Shown here piece by piece: positions 11,452 through 25,019 of a stretch of 64,000 nt of DNA. Source of the stretch: Baylisascaris procyonis. Lineage: Eukaryota; Nematoda; Chromadorea; Rhabditida; Ascarididae. The notes below the pieces were generated by a model. The model made no database searches. It was given only the letters and a program-made list of their open reading frames with translations, and was not told the DNA's origin. A program made the translations under genes and the position numbers. The DNA is taken from NCBI GenBank assembly GCA_037389465.1, contig JAZARR010000212.1:2436001-2500000 (forward strand), read 5' to 3'. Position 1 is the first letter of the stretch; the number at the start of each line of letters is the position of its first letter.

Positions 11452-14400
11452 CTAGTGATGGCTGTAGTTCACTTCCATGAAATGCTTCATATACTCTCCC
11501 AGTTTCATCGTTTCTTCCATTGTTATCGCGTTGTAGAGTGAAGCACGAATCCCACCCACCGACCTGCAAATGAATCCTTCACTTAATATCCACTTAAACA
11601 TCTTGGATTTTCGGCGGTTTCAATGTCGAGCTGATTGATGGTCGGTGTGTTAGTTGGTTTAATAAAGTTAAAAAAAGAAACCTCGAATACAACAACAATT
11701 GTCTAACGCAGCTCTTGCGAATTTATTCTTTTCAGAAGTGATGTTCATTCGCCATCCATATCGTGGTGGTCAGTAGAGCATCTGATTTTGCCTACTTGAA
11801 GCATGAGAATTCATCGTTATTCTGAGGGCAGCAAACAGTCCTTGTTATGAAGAATTCGAACTGCTGCTTCAAATGCTTATAAAACCGTACACGAATAGGG
11901 AAATTACGAAATACGACTTTCACCTATGCTGGCAATAACAAAGATTCTCTAATCCATATAAAAAAGTCAGCGAATTGGCACAATAATCCTGCTGAAGAAA
12001 TAGCGCCTAGTTTAGAGGAATAGGAAAAGAGGATCAACAATGGAACTTGCACAACGCTTCCTTATCTCTTGCTAATCATACGCGCATTTGCTTTTGCTAT
12101 GAACATCCAAAAAACGTCGTCTTTATCAGAAGGTCTCATTATGGGTTGAGTTTCAACGAACAAAGGAAAAGAATAGGTTTCGCTATACTTTTTCTCAGCC
12201 AGTTAAAATTTTTTCTTTTCTTGGCGATAGAGATAGATGGAGGATTTTGGGTAGGCGACTTCAGCCTTCTTTTTATTTTAAGTCCACTGAAGATGGTGTA
12301 TTTCGTTGCACTTTCTATTTTTGCACTTTCTATATTTTAAGCTGCGAATTAAGAAACACAGCCTTTTTCAAGTTCTTCTTTGCATCAGCTTAAAAATTTT
12401 TAAAGCAACAAATGCAGAATGTGGCAACAGTTTAGGAAGCTAATTTCTGACACGTTAAAAGAAAGCAGCTTTCTTTGAAACACTAACCGATGTCCTTTAA
12501 GCCCGATCATTCCCATTTCCACCGCGCCTGCAATGAACTTGTTCTCGAGTTCATCGTCTCCTGCAGCACCGCCAATACGGAAAGGAATATTCATTAAACT
12601 GCGATATTTTGGATCCACAGGACAATAGAAGAAGCCTCTTGAATTGTTAATGATCTCATATATACATTTGGCCTTCGCCTGCAAAAATTTTTTTGAAAGA
12701 CTTGCATGGGTCCTGCAGAATATTGGGAAGCACCACTTATAATTTGTGGCGCTGGAAAAAAATTTAGCCTTATATAGTATAAAACAATACAGATTTCCAC
12801 TAAGTCAAAATTTGTAAATAGAAAACAAACTTCAAACGGAACGATTTGTTTTGAACAAGTGAGTTGGGGCGGAAATTTCTACAAGCCAAAATTTATAGCT
12901 CATAAAAATTTATTCGGGATTACAGAATAATAAAATACCCCTCAAAAGTGCAGCGGAGCTGAAATGCATTAATAATAAACTTCTTCCAAGTTCAAAAATG
13001 GCAAGCAATAAAAAAAAGAAACTTATTCAATGAATGAAAATTTTTGTGACATCTTGAATCATTCCAACGCTTGAAAAGTATTCGAAAAACTTTACAAGTT
13101 TTCCATCAATTCACATTTACACAAAACGAAAAACGAAAGGGCAGACGTTGCTCTGTTTAGAACATCTCACTCTCATTTAATAAAACTAGAAACATTTGAA
13201 ATAGATATGGTTGACATTTTTTAATGAAAGCTTTTTGAACGTTGCAAAACAACAATACTTCATTAATGAGAGCATAACAATAGAAGGGCTGTGATATCTT
13301 ACTTGATTTCTTTCGTATAAACTATTAACTCCACCATTGTCTCGTATCCATTCCACAACCAATTTCGTCATATAAATGCTATAAAAATTTAATTATCTCT
13401 TTAACTCAAAATAAGAAATTCGAATAGAAAATGAACATTAAAACTCCTTAATTCTACTAACAATTTTTGTTAGTAAAAAAAATAAATAAATTAAGAACAA
13501 GAAAATCTCAGAAGCTTCACGAAGCTACTGAACAGATTGATGGTATGTTTAATTCGTAAAACATAATGAGCTAAGAGCAGTAAAATGTCCAAGTACATGA
13601 TTCCTATAATTCGTAAAACAAGTTTTGTATTTCAATTAGAACAATGAGAATTGGCTTGATGTTATGTTCTCTTTTAGTCTTCAGGCTTTTGTTATTTCAC
13701 GGAAACACTCTCTGGTGCGGAGAATATATGTTACAGAGGCAAAGACCTGGTTCCTTCGAGTTAATGGCTTCAAATGTTTCCAGTATTTCGATTTGACCTT
13801 CTTGAATAGCAGTAATCATTTAACGATAGCTGTGTACATTACCTGTAAACACTTGGAGTATTGTAAACGGAATGATGTTTCGTCATTTCGGCATAGTTGA
13901 AGACAGTCGGTGTCATCGGATGCTCATTGCCGATGAGGTCACGTCGAACGATAGTGATAGTCAATCCAGCAGCACCAAGATTTTTTTGCGTACCGCCGAA
14001 AACAAGGCCATGCTAGAAGCAAACGACAAATTCCTACTAATCGATAACATTGCAAGTTTTCTTACTTTGAGTCTTTATGGCTCAAATATTCGACTAGAAT
14101 AGCCGGTTCAATCCAGAAAATGAATTTAGTGGAGCCAGACTATAGATTTAATGAGTGATTCTAAAAGGGCGGATTATCGGATTAGGTGTCTTAGCAATTC
14201 TCAGAGCCGAATTCAAGGAGGCATTCATCTAATGATTGTGCTGAAAAGAGAATGTTGCGCACTTTCACGGAGGAAAATCCCAAAGTTTTCTCGCAATGTT
14301 AAATAACATTCACCGCTTTGACTAACGTTAAAATACTGCCACAAAGCTTCATTGGATGAACAAAAAGCAGCCACATTCTCGGTAGATTCGATTGAAGCGG

Positions 14401-16549
14401 CAGAATTAATCTAGAGATGCCTAGCAGAAAATAGAGGGATATTCAAAGCTTCACTTCCTTTAGACTCATTCAGACAAAAAGATGCAACTGCAACTGCAGC
14501 CATCTTGCTCCTAACTAAAAACTATATTTTTTACATCTACCGCATTTATGAAAAATTTAAGAAAGACCGAAAACTCTGTGCTCTATGACTTTGAAAAAAA
14601 ATAAAATAATCTTGAAACGAGATTTGAGGATGTGTATAGTCGTACTCGGTCTGAAGAGGCATTTTGTTCGCTAATGATTAGAATGGCCGCAATATATGTA
14701 AGTAGACGAACGTTTTCAAACGAGAATGGCCGACTGAGAACATTCGATGAAACGTCGGCAACAAGAGGCACTCCTTCGAGTGTTTCTGGAGCCTTAGGGA
14801 ACTCGATGCCGTGCACTGTTTCGTTAGCGCAATAATAGAGGTATGCGGCGCGTGGATCTTTCGTCCAGTTACTTTCATTGGGAATCGTCACGTACGGTTT
14901 CTGCGGTGGAAAAACCTGCACAATATAAACATTGTTCACACAGAATCTTTTTTAATTTCTTTTGCTCGACCATTTCCAGAACTACTTTTCTAAACATTAT
15001 TATGGAGTACACACTGATTAATTAATTTATAAGTTCAAAGATTTCCCTACTAGATTATTGGTAGCTAGTATAAAGGTAATATGTGAAGAAAGGTTTTTCA
15101 ATTCTTGAAACTCCTCGTTGCTATATGAAAATCTCAGCAGACTATTATATCGAATTACTGCTAGGGTCTAGCGCAATGATGACATTCGGACGAAAAATTT
15201 TACATGCTTGACGTTGATGTATTTGGTCGCTTCAAGTGCCGATTTTGACGACCACGCTCCGGTGATTGCATAATCGGCCGATTCTTTGCCATTCTTTAGA
15301 TTTAATGGAATCGCGGAGAACTGCCCAGTTGCACCGCCTTGCAAAAACAACACTTCAAACTCATTCGGTATTGACCTAGAAAATTACCCACGTCAGATGT
15401 GTCCCATGAAAAAAAGAACGACAAATGAAGAGTCATGCAACAATATGGTTGGCAGTTGCTGAATGCTGATGAAAAATCAATGAAGCGATGGTGGATTCCT
15501 GTATAAAAAACAACTAACAGCTTGAAAAAAAGAAGCTCGAATAAAAAGTCGCATTTTCAATGAAAGTAATGAGGAGATATTCAAAAGCAACGGAACTCAC
15601 ATCCTTTAAAAACAATGGCAATGAATGTTTGCTGCAGACTAACAAGAACTTACATTTCCTCTCGTAGTAATTTTTCGGTGGTGTTGAGCACCTCTGCAAA
15701 GTCCTTCGACCGATGACTCATTTCTGGAAATATTTCAGGATCGACAGAGAGTAAATCAATCATTGCGTGGAAGCTTGACGCTTGAAGTCTAAAGGCAAAT
15801 GAGACAAACAACCCCATGTTCCGTTCCGTCACGATTGAACTGATGTTCAAGGCAGATTTACAAAAGAATTTTTTTTTGAAATATAATTTTGAAATGTGTA
15901 TTCCCGGCTGTGACGTTTGTAAAAGAAATGGAGGACGGCAGGATGCGACGGCTTCCCCCTAAGATTTCTTCTTCTTGAATTTTTTAGAATACGTGAGATT
16001 TTTTGGTTTAAAAATTTTGAAATCCTAACTTATGATGCCTATTTTCAACAGCAAAAAGACATTACTTTTATTTTTTTAGTTGCTTTCTGTTATTGAAAAT
16101 GGAGCTACATCCTTTGAAAGAAAATGCTGCATAAGTCCTGACCGATTGGTAATGATTATGGGACTTTATGGTCGCACTTCAACAATCCTTGTTAAGATAT
16201 ATAATAGCAATGAAAAATGATAAGGGTGAAATCATAACGCACCAAGAATGCTGATTCCGGAACCAGGATATTCGATGAATTCTTCATGAGCCCGCTCCAT
16301 CACCTATAATGAACGACGGATCAAATTTTGTCCATTATGGGGCAGTAAGTGTTTTGCACTCTAATAGTGCAATGTTGAATAAGTAATGATAAATACCACA
16401 TTGCATTCGCTGAGAAAAGGAGAATAAAAACAGTACGAATCGAATAGATTTGTTTGTGAGGAAGTGAAATTCAAGCGGTACAAACATACCGCTTCGGGAA
16501 TTTTTGCTGGACCAGCGCCGAAGTTGATCTTCTTTTTAGTAATCACCAT
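11452..16549 (-). CDS. PSAT1: Phosphoserine aminotransferase (complete, nine exons)
   Basis: This PLP enzyme converts 3-phosphohydroxypyruvate plus glutamate to phosphoserine plus 2-oxoglutarate in cytosolic serine synthesis. Exons on the - strand: 16549-16490, 16303-16243, 15723-15654, 15375-15204, 14915-14712, 14012-13843, 13378-13303, 12678-12488, 11563-11452. The sum is 1116 nt, giving 371 residues plus TAG, the usual family length, and every phase closes. Landmarks: [14 protein letters not shown] at the N-terminus, EMSHRS (41-46), [11 protein letters not shown] (73-83), the PLP-stacking Trp in TGAWSSK (about 105), the cofactor Asp in VADVSSN (175), and the Schiff-base lysine K199 in GGTQKNLG. 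The C-terminal part has [15 protein letters not shown]. Most introns have GTAAGT-like donors and TTNCAG or TTNTAG acceptors; the donor after exon 5 is GTTCGT, the only unusual one. The ATG is 2 nt after a TTTCAG, suggesting spliced-leader trans-splicing. All key residues are intact. Confidence 0.96.
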
Positions 16550-16558
16550 ACCTGAAAC
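16550..16558 (-). promoter_or_regulatory. Probable spliced-leader trans-splice acceptor of PSAT
   Basis: Read on the - strand the sequence is TTTCAG|GT-ATG, an acceptor 2 nt before the start codon. Nothing conserved is missing from the N-terminus, so a trans-splice is more likely than an upstream coding exon. Confidence 0.6.
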
Positions 16559-16819
16559 CAAGAGCACAGAAACTGTATGTAGATTTTTTGAATATGACAT
16601 TAAAGGACGCGGTTTTTGAATATACAATACTGTGGGTGATTTAGCCTGTAGAAACGGTAAGCACTCTGCTATGATGAGAAATTTAACAAAAGAGTTTCGA
16701 AGAAGCAAAACCACATATGCATTCGGATGCCGGCATTGAAATTTTCGATTTCATAGTAAGCTCATTAAACGATGAAACTGCCTACATGAGAACTTTGAAC
16801 ATTCTTCAGTTATTCAACA

Positions 16820-16822
<3 letters not shown>

Positions 16823-16902
<80 letters not shown>
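16823..16902. repeat. (TA)n microsatellite, about 40 units
   Basis: An 80-base pure TA array just upstream of the PSAT gene. It creates artificial Tyr-Ile open frames on both strands. Length is probably polymorphic. Confidence 0.97.
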
Positions 16903-16905
<3 letters not shown>

Positions 16906-16909
16906 ATTT

Positions 16910-19900
16910 GCAACAAATAAACGGGAATAATAAACAGAAGTTCGAATATGGAACACTGATATGTGTGTTGAAAAGAAAGGAAATAACAAACAAGCCCAAT
17001 AAAGAATATGCACCCTTTAGTAGACCAATATGCTAAAATCTCTCTTTTTATAACACCTGCATTTTCCAGCTTTCGAGCGTAATTTTGATAACGAAAAATA
17101 CAGGATGTTTCCCAAACAAAGTTCTCCTAAAATGCATGACTAGAAATATGGAAGTGAATTCTATCTAGGTATTATTGTACATCTATTATGAAATAAGCAA
17201 ACAGTTCATTATGCTGAACGCCAAAGAAAAGCTTATAACGATTGGCATCTGACAAAATTACCTAACGATGGCCATTATGCCGCTATCAGAATGTAAAACT
17301 AAGCAGAAGATCTCCATCTTAGAGGATATCAAATTATGCATTCTCCTGTTCAGTCATACATACAAACGCGTGTTCAATGAATGATGCTCATCTGCTTAAT
17401 CTGCGAGGGAAAAACGCGTGCCGGAGCCCACAAGACCTATAGTCAACCCCATATGGCAATGGAATGAAGTGACCAAGTGCTACGTCATATCGTTGCGGTC
17501 ATTTGCTGATAAAATAGAGAAATAAATAAGGCTGTTTTCAGCTTTTTGGAAACTAACTAATAAAAACAGCAGCAAACGTTTAGAAATTGGTTAATGTGGA
17601 GGGGGGAAATATTGAACAAAGAAAAAACGCTGAGTTGAATACTGAAACATTTCCACTCAGCAGTGTGCACACATGAGAACACAAGGTTCGCCTTCACGAA
17701 AGGCGACGCATGTGCTGTGTGTATGGAAGAACGCCGCGTGATTGAGTGGTCAGCGAAACACAACCTGTCTTCCAAATCTTGCCCCCGTATCGCAATCTTG
17801 CTCAGTTGTTCCTAGTGACCATCCGCCGATAATGTACATACTGGAAGTTATTCATTTGTGGCTGGCCGTTTCTTTTGCTTTTCACTCCGGTATTTCTAGA
17901 CAGTTTCTATCGAGCTCTCTTATGTTTCCCTATTTCATATTTTATGAACGATTTTCTTCGGAAATAGTTTCATATTTTTCATCGACAAAAAATTGCAAGC
18001 AGATAAAGAAAGCACATAAACTATCGTCATGTGCGCGTTTGAGTGAAAAAATGAAAGACGGCAAAGAGAGAAAACCGTAGAACGACTCAACCACATGTTG
18101 CACTTCTTGACCTCTTTGTAGGTCTTGGTAGCATAGTACCGCTCTATGCGTTGATGCGGAAGAAAATATGACTTGCCGTTATGTGTGAAGCACATAAGAA
18201 CCGTTATCACATATACCACATATACCAGAAATGAGCCTAAAGAACAAATTGACGCCCAATAAACCTACTGACTTTCATCTTCTATTCGGGCCAGGATGAA
18301 CACCCTTTCTGTTATCGCTTATCGAAACTGAGTCAACCTCAATTACTTCAAATAATGAAATACCTCAGTCGCATTGTCATCTCGTTTAATCACTGAAAGA
18401 AACGCACAAAATCTGCGAGCAGCAGTGATCAATTTCTGAGGAAGACTCGAACGAGAAGTATCTCAGAACGCAAAACTATTACTCAGTTTTAAATTGTATT
18501 CAGCGTATTTATCACTTCGTTTATCGCTGTGCTCATTTTTCGCAAATGTAGTGTAGTTCGTCTCCGGCCGTTATAGCATTAAGATGTGACAGCCGAATAT
18601 CAGTGAGTTTCTTAGCTTGATGATAGGGAATGTTGAAGGAACTTAGCGAAAGCTTCGGAAAATATCTAAGAAAAAAATAAACACAAGTAATTTCACTGCT
18701 TTGTCCTCAACTTTTTACCTTTTCTGTGTCCTTCAGGGTTTAAACGCCATTACATTTAGTTGCGATTTCATGCTACAGCGGTAAAATTTTAGGATTTACG
18801 ACAGATTTACATATATTACCACTACAACGTTGGAAATCGCACTTCGACGTTAGCGGGTTCAGTCATTTAAACTCGTAGCTTTTCTTCCCACCTTTTCTGT
18901 CTTCCTTTTCAATAAAGTAGACTACGTAAAATACTTTGAATTCCTACGAAAGCATGAAATCTGAAAGATGGGCCGGTGTTGAGAAGATTAGCGACATATA
19001 ATCTTTACTTTAAAGAAAAACTCTTTGGTGGTGAGGATTGTTGAGAAGCAAAAGGGATTGAAGTTCTGAACCATTGAAGAGCTACCTTGTTCGCCGACTG
19101 TCTGGGTAGTCGGACTCGGTATTCAGGTATTTCATATTTATTTCTGAAACATTTCATCAGCAGGAGAGGCCAGGTATGAAATAAAAACTTTCTGGCTTTT
19201 CTATCAATAAAGGCGCTTGCCAAGTTACACAATATTTGTTTTTAGAAAAAGCGTCTGTTTGGAATTGTAGTGGATATGCAGGCGCACTCAGCTGGCCACA
19301 TACTTGTTCCCGAGCAGTGTAGAATTCGGATTATGTAGTTGCGCAGGCGTAATAGCAGTATTTAGTTTACAACTGCGGGAAAAAGAATTTGTAACATCAG
19401 GCTGAGCATTGAGGCTTAATGAGAAGGTCTATAAATTCCAGCAATTCAAGTTGTTCTGAGGTTTCGGAATTATTAAATAAGGATTGGAAAAGACTATTAA
19501 ACTTCTTGAAATTGCTATTTGAATGTAAAAATTCGTACTTCAGGTCTGGTTGTAATCGTTGTTACTTGGAATCACTTTGATGCAGAAGAAAAATTTTGAT
19601 GATGGACAGCAAGTAGGAATATGAGTAATAAGTAAAGGGGCAAAAGTAGACTAGCATCTTCGATATTTGGTGTTGACAGCAAATTGATTGTATCACCAAG
19701 GTCAATAACTCGATGGGTTGGCTTATGCCAGAGTGAACTGTTGATAACGACATATTACGATCACCTGCTTCAAACGCTGCTATTGCAACGCTGCTTGGGT
19801 GGTCTTCAACAAGCTATGCAAGCCGATTTATGGATCGAACAATTTTCATTAAAAAAAAACAAAAGCAAGCTACCAGGCTTGTGTTTCGTGTACATTCGGC

Positions 19901-22178
19901 AACAGCGGTGGATTTTTTCAGTCATTATTTGAGTCTGTTTGCGGAAGTGTTCTGACTTCCTCTGAGTCTCTATGGCCAAAAGTATCCGTTGAAGCTTAGC
20001 GCTAAAGCACACTTTGAAACTGCACTCCTCGCTTTAAAAAAATGTTATCCTTTTCGTATTGCATTTGTGGTTACAGTGAGTCCAGTACAGTATCCAGTAA
20101 TGTGCTAATCTAAAATTTTCAGCATAGTGACATCATTGGTCTAAAGTACTTCGCACTAGATTGATTAGGAAGCCAAAATCGTCCACCGCTCACAAAAAAA
20201 TCTTTATAGCGTAAAGTTTGATTGCTTTTAGCTCCAACTATTTCAAACGCCACCAAAAAGAATCAAATTTTTGCTCAGTTAATGTCGCCGGAGTCTAAAG
20301 CTCCCTTGAACTCGCCGTTGGCATATTACAAAGCAAATCGCTTCAAAGTTTCTATAGCGAAAAGATATGATTGTGTGAGCAGTCACGTAGGTAATACATC
20401 CCGTCAAACCAGTATCGGCGACGAAAAATGCAGATGTTATTGTATCGCTAATTTATAGAAAATTCCAAGTTTCGGATTCTTCCAACAATTTCTACTTCAC
20501 AGCCACATTCACTTCAGACAAAATTTCTGAACTTATTGCCCCTTTCATTAATAAATATGCAGTAGTTTTGCTGTGATGCGTCACTTTGCAGTCAGCTTAA
20601 TTTGCATTTTCCAAACCTGCGCTGCAGAAACGGACTATAAGAAGAGTCTGCTAATCTATGTGTTTACCTATTCGGCCCATATACCGAAAAAGAACAGACA
20701 ATACAATTTTAGGCGTGTACACGGATTTCAAGGTAATTTCACGATATAAGGTGAAAAGGTACCCCTTTCCCCCACTCCATCCATAGAAGACCGTTCGAAC
20801 GGATAAACTGGTGCGCAGTTAAACGTCTTCGGATGGCTTTTTCGATCGGGTTGAGCCGTCATTAGGAAAACTGCAAACTATCTTGCCAGCCACGCTGTAC
20901 CTTCTGTAATGCGCCTTTGCACATTCGTTTTGCAAAAGTGCATTAGTGCAGCGCTGCATTTGTGCTTCTGCACATACGTATATGTCCGTCTGCGGCCCAG
21001 CTGTTTCAACTCGAAATTCACCGAAGTTAGAGTTAAGAAATTTCACAACTATAATTTACTCTACAGCGAGAGTTCCCAAACCAATTTCAGCATTGATCCA
21101 TAACGATGAAAGAAGCTCTGATTATTTAAAGATGTAAAAAAAACTTGTATGCATTCCCAACTTGTTGGATTGCAACAAAAACGAATCTTTTTGCAGATGG
21201 TCTGCACGAATGGTCAGGTGAATCAGCATTTAAAGCATTTTTTTAATATATCTATCATTTGCTGCTAACTTATAAAATGAGTTGTTCAATTCGGCGGAAT
21301 GCAAAAAAAGGAAATATGTTGCCAGCTCTCGTAGCATAACTTCATGTAACATAAAATATAGACGCTGCATTGTCAATGTAGTACAAGAAAGGAAGGGATA
21401 GACCCTGGTTGTGACAAGATAAATAGACTGCAGGTGTACAGAATATGGGTGCAGCAGTTTTTATACAGGTCGTAGGAAGTAACAAAATAACGGCAACAAC
21501 AGTTCATCGCAGTTACCCAGTATAAGCAGTAACGAAACTGCGACGCATCTTTACTAGCGTGATTCAAGCAGGATGGTTGCTCAACGTTCTCGTATTTATT
21601 TTTTCCACATTACACTATTTGTTTTTTGTTTTTTTGTTTTTTTTTTGTTTTTTTTTTTTGGTGAAGAACATTTCAATGCATTATGGTTTCACATCTCCCG
21701 CTCTGAAAGTGATTTGAAAGAAAAATTTTTGACTTAGTAAAAAAACTTAAATATTTTACTCTCAACAATAAAGCGTGTCAAACGATTATGTTTTATTCCC
21801 ATTCGCAGAGTTTGTTTCGTTTTCTGCAATCATTTTTGTTCTTCCTCTGGAAAAGTATGGGCATGCAAATACTTCAACGTAAAATGATTGTTTCTGTCTG
21901 AATTACAGCCTGCAGAATAAAATGTTTCGAACATTCGCGATACTAGATGGTCTGTAAAAATCGCTTTTTTGCAGCTGATTTTGAGTATTAAAGCGTTTTT
22001 CCAACTTATTAATATAGCACAACAAATTGAGTTGGTCGATAACAGAAAGTAGCTGTGCGCTGTACACTTTACTGCAATGTGGGTGACTGTTAAAGCACCC
22101 GAATATCATTTTTATCGGAAATAATACTGACAAAGCGGTCCCACTCTTTCAATCTCAGCGGTCTTGCTGCAGCAGTGA
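16910..22178. other. Intergenic region, no supported gene
   Basis: Open frames of 60-110 codons occur on both strands (for example 17742-18080 +, 19005-19232 -, 20222-20458 +, 20819-21046 -) but none shows a recognisable domain or a consistent splice pattern. A T-rich low-complexity block with TTTTTG units lies near 21620-21660. I see no RNA gene. Confidence 0.4.
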
Positions 22179-22286
22179 TTACACTGCCTTCAATCCAACA
22201 ATAACAGCTAGAATCAGCCGTTTCTGTCTTCGGAGATTTTTGTCTTCAAGATCACGCTGAGGGTGACGGCCGTGAAACTTATTCAC
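22179..22286 (-). CDS. Possible last exon of the C-type lectin gene
   Basis: On the - strand an acceptor (TTCTTGCAG) is followed by 35 codons to TAA with no frame interruption; the product is basic then hydrophobic (RQKRLILAVIVGLKAV). It is in phase 0, whereas the visible lectin exon 3 ends in phase 1, so a further exon must intervene or the donor differs. It could equally belong to a separate small gene. Confidence 0.3.
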   Translation of the reverse strand: MNKFHGRHPQRDLEDKNLRRQKRLILAVIVGLKAV

Positions 22287-22948
22287 CTGCAAGAACATGT
22301 GAAAATGTCATCGAATTTCAGGTGAGCTTCAAAAGTTCTCTTAAATTAACTGTGTCATTTACCTTCGAATTTTGCTTATATTTCAATTTTTTTCCAGCAT
22401 TTTCATCAAATAGTGTATGGCCTCTTGTATTCTTTTGGATTCTTCATTACCTTTTTCGATTGGCACTCGCTTCGTTAAATAAAAAAACAAGTAATACTTC
22501 ATCGATTTCACACGACCCCATGCTCATACATCGTAGATGTTAAGCCCACTTCTTTAGGGAAATTTGCAAGAGATTTCACTGGAAGGTGCGAGCATCGGGG
22601 ATTAAGACCGATTCGGAAATTCACAAATCGGCCACGAGTTCATTTTCAGAGCTGAGCGCTTACTCGTGGGGACGTGCAATAATTATTATTAGCACTTATC
22701 CTAATCGTGAGTGTTATATTAGGCAAAACACTCAGTACTTATCTTCACGCTACAATTAAATATTTGACCATATGTTTCATTTTTTTGTGTTGCCAGTTGC
22801 CATTTGGGCAACTGAAACTGTTGAATGAACAGATTCACATCAATATTCCCATATTCGCAAAGGTATCTGACGAATAATACACTTTTAAAAGGTGTAACTT
22901 CCAGAAATGCTGATGAAAATTTGCAGTGGTCAATATTTAGTGCATTAC

Positions 22949-25019
22949 CACTGTTAGCTGGCGATTGACAGATGAAAGTTTTCGTATCGTCACAGTGCGC
23001 CTCTATCCATTTGCCATCTTCAACACGTGCTGCGATACAAACGAGTGAAGAGTGTTGCATGGGGAAACCTGAAAATATGTTAGCAATATCAATGTTTCAG
23101 TGCCATATTTATACGGCGATGATCAGAAGATGTGCCGTTAAAAGTTTCGAATGATTCCAAAAGCGAGATTTCATTCCTTTTCATCGACCAATATGATAAT
23201 TACAGTTTAAATGAAGAAAGATCTCTATGTGCCCCAAAAGGCAAGACTTCTCCTTGCTGTGGAACATTGTTGAGTGGGCGGAGAAAATGAAACATCAGTA
23301 ATGCCCAAATTTAATTAAATACATGCATCCAAAGTGGAATGGAGTTGGACGATAGTCTTTAATCTCACAGAAAACCTCATAATACATGGTCGGTATAGAT
23401 GAAGAATGACATGAGATTCGTCTTTCGACCAATCTCGACCAATCAAATTTATTAAGGAAGTGAGTACTGCAAGGCCTATTCAAACGACAAAAATGGAAAA
23501 AGGGTGGATTATCATCAACTGTGTCACAAGAAGGTTACCAACGACACTATCTTTGTGCTGCATAACATTACCCGGCTCGGAACAAATGTTTAGAGAACCC
23601 CAGCGCACATGAAAGAAGGTCAGATCAAAGATTAATGGCAAGAAGATCAAGGTGATTCCGAGCATGATGGCTTTGAATGTTCCAATAAAAATCAGTGTCC
23701 TTAAGGTCAAACAACAGCAGGGTGGAACACTTCAGAAACTAATTCTAGAAGAAGTAATCCCAGATGAAAGTCAAAGTCTAGCTGATTAACTTCTGCTTTT
23801 TTATACTCAGTGCTTCTGAAACTTGGGCGCTAACGAAATCAGCAAAAGACAGGCAGGACAGTAGCGCGGATAAGCATTGAAGGGATAATGATCACATCAG
23901 CTTACTGAAAAGAAAAGCTAAATCAAATGAAACTGGAAATGACAAAACTAATAGGTGTGAAGAAAAGGTGAAGGAGGAGAAAATGACCGCCTAGACAAAG
24001 AGGGCTGAAGAACGGCAACAAAGGATAAGAAGCGGAGAGAAGGGATGCGAAGGAAAACATGACGCAATAATCGGCCATTATAACGGTAGAGATGTGAACG
24101 TAACTTGCAAGCAACTCCGTGAAAAGATGGATGAGTAGAATTGAAACTCTACAAGTAAACTCGTTGTTTTCGCTGCCGTTCAATTCAAAAATGGTAAACG
24201 GCTAGGCGAACGATTAGCACTTATTAAATCCCTTACCTGAAGCCCAATCGGTGTAGGTGATATTGCTGCCGTCATTCCAGTGCCAGTGATCACCAGTTTC
24301 ACTCTTCCGCCCACCAATCCAGTAATCAGTGGACTTAAACCTTTCGTAGGCCAACCCTGCGTAAAATGCCTCAATAAACACAGTACAGCCCTTATCAAAA
24401 CATATCAAAGTAAAGTATTCAATTACTCGAATAAGGAACATATCTATTTCGTGCGGAAATACTGTGCCACAGCAGAGGAAATTGATGCAAATTTTCTCAT
24501 TCAAAATCAAGGCAGTTCCATAGTTTATGCACATAGACCATATGGGCAGCTATGGCCGCAGGCATATAAAGTGTCTCGATGCATTTCATACAAGAATTCA
24601 CAAAAAAAAATCGTATTTGAAAACAATGATTTTACTGTAAGAACTCAACGACCTCATTTTCATATGTGAAATTACTGCAACCATAATTACTGTAATTAAC
24701 TAGGAAAGGATTTGGCACTTCCACTGTAGGCAAACGCCTTCATAACAGTCTAGAGAAAAGAGGAGTAACAAGTTTGTTTCAGTATGGAATGAAAACAAAG
24801 CTTACAGTAAACGAATTGTCCTTCAGCCTTGTCTCCTATTGAAACGAGATCACCAGCCAAATTCTGGCATAATTGCTCTGCTTTGTTAAAGCTCAGCTTC
24901 TCATCGAAAAAATGAAAACACTTCGAGAATTTTTCTCCATAGACGTCCTCATCAATATGACATGGTGTCTCTTTCGCAGCAACGATCACACCAAAAGTAA
25001 TAAGAAGAAAAATTCCCAT
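22949..25019 (-). CDS. Secreted C-type lectin domain protein
   Basis: Three exons on the - strand: 25019-24806, 24356-24237 and 23068-22949, with phases 1/1 matching. The start ATG directly follows a CTCCAG acceptor, consistent with trans-splicing. Residues 1-16 are a signal peptide (MGIFLLITFGVIVAA), so the product is secreted. The C-type lectin fold follows: CFHFFDEKLSFNKAEQLC, AGDLVSIGDKAEGQFVYWLA, YWIGGR, the WND signature in HWHWNDGS, TDWASG, and the closing DGKWIEAHCDDTKTFICQ. The conserved cysteines of the fold are present. The Ca/sugar motif (EPN or QPD) is absent at its expected place after TDWASG, where FPMQHSS is found, so classical mannose or galactose binding is not predicted. 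The 3' end is unclear: after ...SPANS a donor GTAATG is likely, otherwise the frame reads on to 22719. Many nematode lectins of this type are induced in defence; that is family knowledge, not seen here. Confidence 0.85.
23480..23710 (-). CDS. Hydrophobic ORF inside lectin intron 2, unrecognised
   Basis: A 76-codon frame on the same strand as the lectin, within its 1.2 kb second intron. It starts with a strongly hydrophobic segment (LIFIGTFKAIMLGITLIFLP) followed by FDLTFFHVRWGSLNICSEPG and a possible donor GTAATG. A second frame, 23295-23483, continues on the same strand. The arrangement could be the signal-anchor exon of a nested gene, or chance. No family recognised. Confidence 0.2.
   Translation of the reverse strand: MTLRTLIFIGTFKAIMLGITLIFLPLIFDLTFFHVRWGSLNICSEPGNVMQHKDSVVGNLLVTQLMIIHPFSIFVV

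Noticed and set aside
14632..15025. ORFs on the + strand across 14.6-15.0 kb
   Set aside because: They overlap the PSAT exon 5 on the other strand and are antisense shadows.
16717..17013. Open frames with long Tyr-Ile repeats on both strands
   Set aside because: They are translations of the (TA)n microsatellite at 16823-16902.
24280..24669. A 129-codon + strand ORF
   Set aside because: Its first third is antisense to C-type lectin exon 2 and the rest has no protein-like features.
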